Below are positions 16,229 to 20,772 of a stretch of 20,772 bases of DNA, piece after piece (the first letter of the stretch is position 1; each line of letters begins with the position of its first letter). The notes beneath the pieces are model-generated. The model was not told the origin of the DNA. It worked only from the letters and a program-made list of their open reading frames with translations, and did not search any database. The translations under genes and the position numbers were made by a program. This stretch comes from Veillonellaceae bacterium. Lineage in GTDB: Bacteria > Bacillota > Negativicutes > Veillonellales > Veillonellaceae. Location of the stretch: the NCBI GenBank assembly GCA_900765165.1, contig CAAFQR010000057.1:1-20772 (forward strand), written 5' to 3'.

Positions 16229-16313
16229 GCTTCCTACGTTGGCATTACCCACATCAGGTTACGGGTCGAAGCAATAGCTTCCTCTCAGCCCACTCATTCG
16301 TGAGCTCCCCGGA
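16229..16313 (-). promoter_or_regulatory. TPP riboswitch (THI element)
   Basis: The minus-strand RNA carries the conserved aptamer parts in order: CCGGGGAGCTC, GGGCTGAGAGG, GACCCGTAACCTGATGTGG, then GTAATGCCAACGTAGGAA. CTGAGA and CCTGAT..GGGTAATGCCA..CGTAGG are diagnostic of the thiamine-pyrophosphate aptamer. It begins only a few bases after the predicted thiC transcription start. A second GTAGGAAGC (16199-16207) copies the 3' end of the aptamer. Confidence 0.96.
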
Positions 16314-16324
16314 TTTACAAACTC

Positions 16325-16353
16325 AGTATGAACCTGTACGACCAATTTGTCAA
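16325..16353 (-). promoter_or_regulatory. Promoter of thiC
   Basis: On the minus strand, a perfect -35 TTGACA (16348-16353) is followed by a 17-bp spacer and CATACT (16325-16330). The start point would be near 16318, directly ahead of the TPP aptamer. Confidence 0.8.
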
Positions 16354-16462
16354 ATCCCTTTTATTTACTAGACTTTATCAGCTTTTACATTTGTCAATCA
16401 GTTTCTGCCATTTAGCCTATGCAAATTTGTCAATAAAAACGACGTAAAAACCATTTGTCGAT
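16345..16462 (+). repeat. Four dispersed copies of ATTTGTC(A/G)A(T/A)
   Basis: Copies start at 16345, 16389, 16425 and 16453; the second and third are identical 10-mers (ATTTGTCAAT). The first overlaps the thiC -35 on the minus strand and the fourth overlaps the nrd -35 on the plus strand. The two middle copies have no clear -10 partner. They could be extra -35 elements or protein sites in the shared divergent region. Confidence 0.6.
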
Positions 16463-16483
16463 TGTGAACTTTAATAGTATAAT
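16455..16483 (+). promoter_or_regulatory. Promoter of nrdA-nrdB
   Basis: TTGTCG (16455-16460), a 17-bp spacer and a perfect TATAAT (16478-16483) form a good sigma-A-type promoter. Transcription would start near 16490, giving a leader of about 160 nt with an NrdR-like box and a hairpin. Confidence 0.75.
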
Positions 16484-16490
16484 TTAGTGT
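16475..16490 (+). promoter_or_regulatory. Weak second NrdR-like site over the nrd -10 box
   Basis: The right half TTTAGTGT fits the NrdR consensus, but the left half does not (about 9 of 16 positions). Its centre is 42 bp, four helical turns, from the strong site at 16517-16532; NrdR sites normally occur in helically phased pairs. It would cover the -10 and start region. Confidence 0.35.
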
Positions 16491-16516
16491 ATCTTGTATG
16501 AGGTATCATTTCACCT

Positions 16517-16532
16517 ATACTATATATTGTTA
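16517..16532 (+). promoter_or_regulatory. NrdR-like box
   Basis: ATACTATATATTGTTA matches the NrdR consensus ACACWATATATWGTGT at 13 of 16 positions, including the whole central core. NrdR is the ATP/dATP-sensing repressor of ribonucleotide reductase genes. The site lies about 30 bp downstream of the predicted start of the nrd transcript. Confidence 0.72.
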
Positions 16533-16555
16533 ATTCAAGAAATTTAGCATACGTC

Positions 16556-16606
16556 GCTGTAAACCGCTAACGATGGCGGTCACAGCCTATTTTTTTGCAC
16601 GTTAGC
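16556..16606 (+). promoter_or_regulatory. Leader hairpin with T-run and downstream complement of its loop (possible attenuator or pseudoknot)
   Basis: GCTGT/ACAGC and ACCGC/GCGGT form a hairpin at 16556-16586, followed by CTATTTTTTT, which looks like a terminator inside the nrd leader. GCTAACG (16566-16572), covering the loop, is exactly complementary to CGTTAGC (16600-16606) after the T-run, so an alternative pairing or pseudoknot is possible. A further CCCGG/CCGGG hairpin (16607-16624 region) precedes the ribosome binding site. Confidence 0.6.
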
Positions 16607-16651
16607 CCGGCACCACCGCCCGGGAGGAGTCCTTTAGGAGGTTATTTCACA

Positions 16652-18934
16652 GTGGGGATAATGATCAAAAAACGCGACGGCCATTACGAACCGTTGTCGG
16701 TTGAAAAAACGAAAAAAATGATTGCCTTCGCCTGTCTCGGCTTAGACAATTGCGACCCGATCGAACTGGAAATGGACTGCAAGCTGCAGTTCGTTGACGG
16801 CATGAGCACCAAGGAAATTCAGAAAATTTTGGTGCAGACCGCCATTGAAAAGGTCGTACAGAAAGTAGACGACGGCTTCGGTAACATGGTAAATCGCATG
16901 AACCAGGACTGGCAGTTCGTAGCTGCGCGCTTATTCCTGTTCGACTTGTACAAGGAAGCCGCTATTATGCGTAAATACAAGGCTTTCGGCTATGGCAACT
17001 TCCCGGCCTTGGTGCACACCTTGGTAGACCAGAAGCGCTATGCCGACTTCTTCGTCACCGAATACACGGAAGACGAATTGCAGGAACTTGGCGATTACAT
17101 TAAGCCGAAACGCGACTATCTCTTCAACTACGAAGGCATTAAGCTCCTGGCCGACCGCTACCTCGTAAAGGGCTACGACAAGGAAATCTTCGAATTGCCG
17201 CAGGAACGCTTCATGGCTATCGCTATGCACCTCGCTCTTATCGAGGGAGACCGCAAGGTTGAGTTTGCTAAGAAATTCTACGATTTGATGAGTGAACTTA
17301 AAATGACCACCGCTACGCCGACCTTGGCTAACGCCGGCACGCCGTTCCATCAGCTGAGCAGCTGCTTTATCTCCGGTGTAGGCGATAACTTGTGGTCCAT
17401 TTACGACGTAAACGGCAAGTTCTCCCGCGTATCCAAGCACGGCGGCGCTCTCGGTATTTACCTTGGCAAAGTACGCGCTTTGAACAGCGACATTCGCGGC
17501 TACAAGAACTCGTCCGGCGGCGTTATTCCTTGGGTTCGTCTTTACAACGACACCGCCGTAGCCGTTGACCAGCTCGGTAAACGCAAAGGCGGCGCTACAG
17601 TAACCCTCGACATTTGGCACAAAGACTTCTACGAATTCGTAGAGCTTCGCACCAACAACGGCGACGACCGTCGTAAAGCCCACGATATCTTCCCGGCCAT
17701 CTCTGTACCGGATATCTTCATGGAACGCCTTATCGCCCGCCAGAACTTCACCTTGTTTGACCCGCACGAAGTAGAACAGGTTATGGGCTTCGCTTTAGAA
17801 GACTTCTACGACAATGGCGACGAAAAAGAATTCACGAAACATTACTTAATGTGCGAACAGAGCCCGGATCTTCACGGCATCGAAGTAGCCGCCCTCGACA
17901 TGATGAAAAAAATCATGCGCAGCGCTGTTGAAACAGGTACGCCGTTCATTTTCTTCCGCGACACCGTAAACCGCACGAACCCGAATAAACACGCTGGTAT
18001 GATTTATGCATCCAACCTGTGCCACGAAATCGCGCAGAACGTTGGTTTCACGTCCTTAGGCGAAGAAATCATCGACGAAAACGGCAACATTACCACGAAA
18101 ACCGTTACCGGCGACATGGTTACGTGTAACTTGAACTCCATTAACTTGGGCCGCATCGAAGACGAAGAATTGGAAGCTAACATTGCCTTGCAGATTCGCA
18201 TGCTGGATAACGTTATCTCCATCAATCAGTTCCCGGTACCGGAAGCAAAGGTTACATCTGAAAAATACCGCGCTATCGGCCTCGGCACCAGCGGCTACCA
18301 TCACTACTTGGTACGCCATCAGTTGACCTGGGAAAGCGACGCGCACATCGAAGCAGCGGACAAGCTCTTTGAAAACATCGCATACTACGCCATCAAAGCG
18401 TCCATGGAGTTAGCGAAGGAAAAAGGCGCATACCCGGCCTTCAAGGGTTCCGAATGGGAAACCGGCGAATACTTCGAACGCCGCGGCTATACCAGCGAAC
18501 GTTGGCAGAAGCTGCGCGAAGACGTAGCTAAATACGGCCTCCGCAACGGCTACTTGATGGCTATCGCACCGACGGGCAGCACGTCCAACATTGCGAACAC
18601 CACCGCCGGCATCGACCCGATCTTCAAGAAATTCTTTATCGAAGAAAAGAAAGGCAGCTTCACGCCGAAGACCGCGCCGGACCTCAATAACAGCACGTTC
18701 TGGCTCTACAAGGAAGCGCACACGATCGACCAGCAGTGGAGCATCAAGGCTTGCGCCGCTCGTCAGCGTCACATCGACCAGGCACAGTCCTTCAACTTAT
18801 ACATTACGCCGAACACGAAGGCCAAGGAAATCCTCGACCTCTACGTGGAAGCGTACAAACAGGGCATCAAGACCATCTACTACATCCGCAACCAGTCCAT
18901 CGAAATGGACGAATGCACCAGCTGTTCCTCCTGA
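16652..18934 (+). CDS. nrdA: Ribonucleoside-diphosphate reductase, large (alpha) subunit
   Basis: The catalytic subunit of class I ribonucleotide reductase makes deoxyribonucleotides with the NrdB radical subunit. Numbered from ATG 16661, residues 1-92 form an ATP-cone (KKRDGHYEPLSVEKTKKMI), which gives allosteric control by ATP/dATP. Motifs are TPTLANAGTPFHQLSSCF with redox/radical Cys C235, SNLCHEI with N452, C454 and E456 in the active site, VTCN with C489 as the paired redox Cys, and PTGSTSNIANTTAGIDP. The C-terminus ends ECTSCSS, the CxxC that receives electrons from thioredoxin or glutaredoxin. GTG 16652 is preferred because AGGAGG (16635-16640) is 11 bases upstream of it but 20 bases upstream of ATG 16661; the two differ by three residues. 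Upstream extension to 16595 is rejected. nrdB follows after 137 bp. Confidence 0.95.
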   Translation: MGIMIKKRDGHYEPLSVEKTKKMIAFACLGLDNCDPIELEMDCKLQFVDGMSTKEIQKILVQTAIEKVVQKVDDGFGNMVNRMNQDWQFVAARLFLFDLYKEAAIMRKYKAFGYGNFPALVHTLVDQKRYADFFVTEYTEDELQELGDYIKPKRDYLFNYEGIKLLADRYLVKGYDKEIFELPQERFMAIAMHLALIEGDRKVEFAKKFYDLMSELKMTTATPTLANAGTPFHQLSSCFISGVGDNLWSIYDVNGKFSRVSKHGGALGIYLGKVRALNSDIRGYKNSSGGVIPWVRLYNDTAVAVDQLGKRKGGATVTLDIWHKDFYEFVELRTNNGDDRRKAHDIFPAISVPDIFMERLIARQNFTLFDPHEVEQVMGFALEDFYDNGDEKEFTKHYLMCEQSPDLHGIEVAALDMMKKIMRSAVETGTPFIFFRDTVNRTNPNKHAGMIYASNLCHEIAQNVGFTSLGEEIIDENGNITTKTVTGDMVTCNLNSINLGRIEDEELEANIALQIRMLDNVISINQFPVPEAKVTSEKYRAIGLGTSGYHHYLVRHQLTWESDAHIEAADKLFENIAYYAIKASMELAKEKGAYPAFKGSEWETGEYFERRGYTSERWQKLREDVAKYGLRNGYLMAIAPTGSTSNIANTTAGIDPIFKKFFIEEKKGSFTPKTAPDLNNSTFWLYKEAHTIDQQWSIKACAARQRHIDQAQSFNLYITPNTKAKEILDLYVEAYKQGIKTIYYIRNQSIEMDECTSCSS

Positions 18935-18966
18935 TGCTCGTTCGTGATACAATATGATTATGAAAT

Positions 18967-19000
18967 AAAGGGCCGCAGGTACTCCCTGCGGGTGCCCTTT
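18967..19000 (+). terminator. Strong intergenic hairpin between nrdA and nrdB
   Basis: AAAGGGC (18967-18973) pairs with GCCCTTT (18994-19000) and CGCAGG (18974-18979) with CCTGCG (18985-18990), leaving a 5-6 nt loop and a 3-nt bulge. The T-run is short, so partial termination or mRNA end protection, which would set nrdA:nrdB ratios, is more likely than full termination. Confidence 0.65.
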
Positions 19001-19071
19001 ACTTACGATTCGGACGTAGGGTTATTTCACAGAGCCTTACAGCAATATTACGTTAAGAAAGGATACATCCT

Positions 19072-20100
19072 ATGGATAAGAAACTTATCTTCAACGAACA
19101 CGGTGACCGCGGCACCGCATCCATGATTGGCGGCAACACTACCAACTTGCGCGAATGGAACCGCATCAAATACGACTGGGCTACTACGCTCTATCGCACC
19201 ATGCTCAATAACTTCTGGATTCCGGAAGAAATTTCTCTCAACGAAGACGTTAAGCAGTTCCCGTATTTGACGGACAGCGAACGCCGCGCCTTCGATAAAA
19301 TTATTTCCTTCTTGAACTTCCTCGACTCCATTCAGAGCGAAAACTTGCCGAACCTGAGCCGCTACATTACGGCTGCCGAAGTGGCCTCTCTCTTGAATAT
19401 TCAGGCGTTCCAAGAAGAAATTCACGCGCAGAGCTATTCGTACATTTTGGACACAGTTACGAACCCGATTACCCGTGACCGCATTTATGACGAATGGCGT
19501 ACCGACGAAGTGCTCCTCGCGCGTAACCGCTTTATCGCCGATATTTACCAGCGCTTCAGCGACGATCCGTCGGAACACAACTTCATCCGCACCTTGATGG
19601 CTAACTACATTTTGGAAGGCATTTACTTCTACTCCGGCTTCAGCTTCTTCTATACCTTAGCGCGCCAGGGTAAAATGACGGCCACCAGTACAATCTTCAA
19701 GTACATTAACCGCGACGAAGTAACCCATTTGATTTTGTTCCAGAACATTTTGCGCGAATTACGCGTAGAACGTCCGGAGCTCTTCACCGCTGAGCTCGAT
19801 GCGGAGCTGACTGACATGCTCCGCCAGGGCACGGAAAACGAAATCGCTTGGGGCCAGTACATTACGGACGATAAGATTTTGGGTATCAACAACGTGCTTA
19901 TCGAACGTTACATCAAGTACTTGGCTAACTTGCGCTTAGAAGCCATTGGTCTTCCGCACTTGTATCCTGAAATAAAAGACAACCCGATGGCGTGGATCGA
20001 AAGCTTCTCGAACCTTAATAGCACCAAGACTGATTTTTTTGAGGCTAAGGTTACCAACTATACGAAAGCGGCGGCCTTTGATTTTGACGATTTAGAGTAA
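19072..20100 (+). CDS. nrdB: Ribonucleoside-diphosphate reductase, small (beta) subunit
   Basis: This 342-residue ferritin-like protein carries the di-metal/tyrosyl radical centre of class I ribonucleotide reductase. Ligand residues are in place: D85 (FLDSIQ), E115 and H118 (EEIHAQSY), E182 (LEGIYFY), E216 and H219 (RDEVTHL). Y122 in the EEIHAQSY segment is the expected radical tyrosine, so this is not a Phe-substituted (class Ic) form. The acidic C-terminus FDFDDLE would dock on NrdA. ATG 19072 is preceded by AAAGGAT. Generating the radical needs oxygen or peroxide-type chemistry, noteworthy in a presumed anaerobe. The gene is downstream of nrdA and separated by a strong hairpin; a terminator follows its stop. 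Confidence 0.95.
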   Translation: MDKKLIFNEHGDRGTASMIGGNTTNLREWNRIKYDWATTLYRTMLNNFWIPEEISLNEDVKQFPYLTDSERRAFDKIISFLNFLDSIQSENLPNLSRYITAAEVASLLNIQAFQEEIHAQSYSYILDTVTNPITRDRIYDEWRTDEVLLARNRFIADIYQRFSDDPSEHNFIRTLMANYILEGIYFYSGFSFFYTLARQGKMTATSTIFKYINRDEVTHLILFQNILRELRVERPELFTAELDAELTDMLRQGTENEIAWGQYITDDKILGINNVLIERYIKYLANLRLEAIGLPHLYPEIKDNPMAWIESFSNLNSTKTDFFEAKVTNYTKAAAFDFDDLE

Positions 20101-20139
20101 CGGAGCTTCGGTGCTATTAGAATGCGTTTCTCCGTTTTT
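20100..20139 (+). terminator. Terminator of the nrd operon
   Basis: ACGGAG (20100-20105, overlapping the stop codon) pairs with CTCCGT (20130-20135), followed by TTTTT. An alternative hairpin, GCGTTTC/GAAACGC (20124-20130 and 20140-20146), overlaps it, so the two are mutually exclusive. Confidence 0.6.
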
Positions 20140-20144
20140 GAAAC

Positions 20145-20300
20145 GCCCCTTTAATAATCTTAATATAAACTAGGAAGCCTTTGACAGAGTGCTTGCAAGC
20201 TACGCTTACGCAATGCTTGCTTCACATCTCTGTCAAAGGCTTCTTACGTTTCAATCTTACGATGTACTAAGCGGGGCGTTTACAAAAACTACAATAGCGC
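20145..20300 (+). repeat. 156-bp structured repeat, copy 1
   Basis: The copy begins with GCCCCTTTAATAATCTTAAT, contains a 16-bp perfect hairpin (20174-20189 with 20228-20243) around a 38-nt loop, and ends with TACTAAGCGGGGCGTTTAC and ATAGCGC. The loop holds an inner GCAAGC/GCTTGC stem. After the hairpin the T-run is interrupted (CTTCTTACG). Homology to copy 2 extends through the flanks, not just the hairpin. Confidence 0.85.
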
Positions 20301-20426
20301 TTTTTCTAATATACACCGTTCGCTCCGCGGGAGATTTCCCCTACTCTTTCGAGCCGACGGAAACATGCGGCTCAATCCGTAATGGCTTGACGGCTTCTCT
20401 TTCGGGCATTCTTCGTTTTGGGTACA
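20301..20426. other. Spacer between the two structured repeats, with a short hairpin
   Basis: No convincing gene is visible. GAGCCG (20351-20356) pairs with CGGCTC (20368-20373) around an 11-nt loop. An open frame crossing this spacer starts inside the copy 1 hairpin and shows no ribosome binding site. Confidence 0.5.
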
Positions 20427-20583
20427 GCCCTTAGAGTATCTTAATTAAAAACTAGAAATCCTCCCACAGAGTGCTAACAAGCTACGCTTACGCAATGCTT
20501 GCTTCGCATCTCTGTGGGAGGATTTTTTACTTTTTACTACTAAATACGACTAAGCGGGCTGTACACCAAAACTGTGATAGCGC
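20427..20583 (+). repeat. 156-bp structured repeat, copy 2
   Basis: Homologous to copy 1 at a distance of about 282 bp. The hairpin pairs 20456-20471 with 20510-20525, again 16 perfect bp and a 38-nt loop, followed by a run of six T. Relative to copy 1 the stem differs at five positions, all compensated, while the loop differs at only three. The tail GACTAAGCGGGCTGTACACC and ATAGCGC matches copy 1. It could work as a terminator, a small RNA or a DNA hairpin element. Confidence 0.85.
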
Positions 20584-20636
20584 CGTAAATGACAAGCCGC
20601 CCTCGCCTTACATCTTGGGCGGCATTTTACGTGCGC
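20580..20636. terminator. Long stem-loop next to the transposase remnant
   Basis: GCCGCCC (20596-20602) pairs with GGGCGGC (20617-20623); outside it CGTAAAT pairs with ATTTTACG with one bulge and GCGC with GCGC. It could stop transcription coming out of the transposase gene or from the repeats. Confidence 0.6.
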
Positions 20637-20686
20637 CTGAAAAGTAGGGATTAACGTAGTATGGTAACCTACGTCGAATTTTAAAC

Positions 20687-20772
20687 TTAAATTGCAATAT
20701 GAAATTGAACACTTTCTAAATCCACTAACTTCTTAACTTCCTCTAAGAAAGCTTCTTGCGGTGTCCGGTAAT
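20687..20772 (-). CDS. IS30-like transposase, C-terminal end (5' part outside window)
   Basis: The minus-strand frame entering from the window edge reads YRTPQEAF and then about 19 more residues before TAA (20687-20689). A (N)YRTPxEAF segment close to the C-terminus is characteristic of IS30-family DDE transposases. Only 28 residues are visible, so family is a good guess and intactness is unknown. Just beyond the stop, ACGTAG (20654-20659) and CTACGT (20669-20674) form an inverted repeat; the terminal repeat of the IS probably lies somewhere in 20640-20690 but cannot be fixed without the other end. Confidence 0.65.
   Translation of the reverse strand, partial: YRTPQEAFLEEVKKLVDLESVQFHIAI

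Noticed and set aside
16595..16651. Upstream extension of nrdA to 16595
   Set aside because: It starts inside the leader T-run, has Pro/Gly-rich nonsense sequence and runs through the ribosome binding site.
16931..17767. 278-codon minus-strand open frame inside nrdA
   Set aside because: Shadow of the highly conserved nrdA frame caused by its codon bias.
18944..19126. 60-codon open frame between nrdA and nrdB starting at GTG
   Set aside because: No ribosome binding site, runs through the intergenic hairpin and into nrdB out of frame. The peptide looks reasonably protein-like, so ribosome profiling would settle it, but I do not call it.
20189..20434. 81-codon open frame over repeat copy 1 and the spacer
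   Set aside because: Starts inside a hairpin loop, no ribosome binding site, no family resemblance.

Overview
The window looks like the chromosome of an anaerobic Firmicute with an outer membrane (Negativicutes; a Megasphaera- or Selenomonas-like organism is my inference). Reasons: strong AGGAGG-type ribosome binding sites, a TPP riboswitch with terminator control, the short form of ThiC, a hydroxyacyl-CoA dehydratase/activase-type protein as in amino-acid-fermenting anaerobes, and a very large YadA-type trimeric autotransporter that requires an outer membrane. Base composition is intermediate, with AT-rich intergenic regions.

Layout. 1-1175: 3' end of a dehydratase/activase-related protein, converging on a shared bidirectional terminator. 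1301-4903 (minus): probable operon of ECF sigma factor, membrane anti-sigma factor, bactofilin-like membrane effector and GT-C glycosyltransferase. 5229-7099 (plus): divergent operon of SAM methyltransferase, membrane-anchored PepSY-type protein and BcrC-like PAP2 phosphatase. 7239-14252 (minus): a 2337-residue trimeric autotransporter adhesin with YadA head, two necks, three ~1-kb stalk modules, membrane anchor and an unusual coiled coil after the barrel. 14805-16112 (minus): thiC behind a promoter, TPP riboswitch and attenuator. 16652-20100 (plus): nrdA and nrdB, an oxygen-dependent class I ribonucleotide reductase, behind a promoter with an NrdR-like box and a structured leader. 20101-20686: non-coding DNA with two diverged ~156-bp repeats, each carrying a perfect 16-bp hairpin with compensated stem changes. 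20687-20772 (minus): C-terminal tail of an IS30-like transposase.

Main result. The 325-bp divergent region 4904-5228 carries two outward-facing promoters with the same ECF signature, GAAC-N16-CGTC, one in front of the sigma operon and one in front of the methyltransferase/PepSY/PAP2 operon. This predicts an autoregulated envelope-stress regulon joining sigma factor, anti-sigma factor, a surface-sensing or polymerising membrane protein, a glycosyltransferase and undecaprenyl-pyrophosphate recycling. An 11-bp-period direct repeat lies between the promoters and could be a response-regulator site.

Second result. The two repeats after nrdB have 38-nt loops identical at 35 positions, while their stems differ at five positions, each change compensated on the other arm. 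That is good internal evidence for selection on a hairpin and marks an undescribed structured RNA or DNA element.
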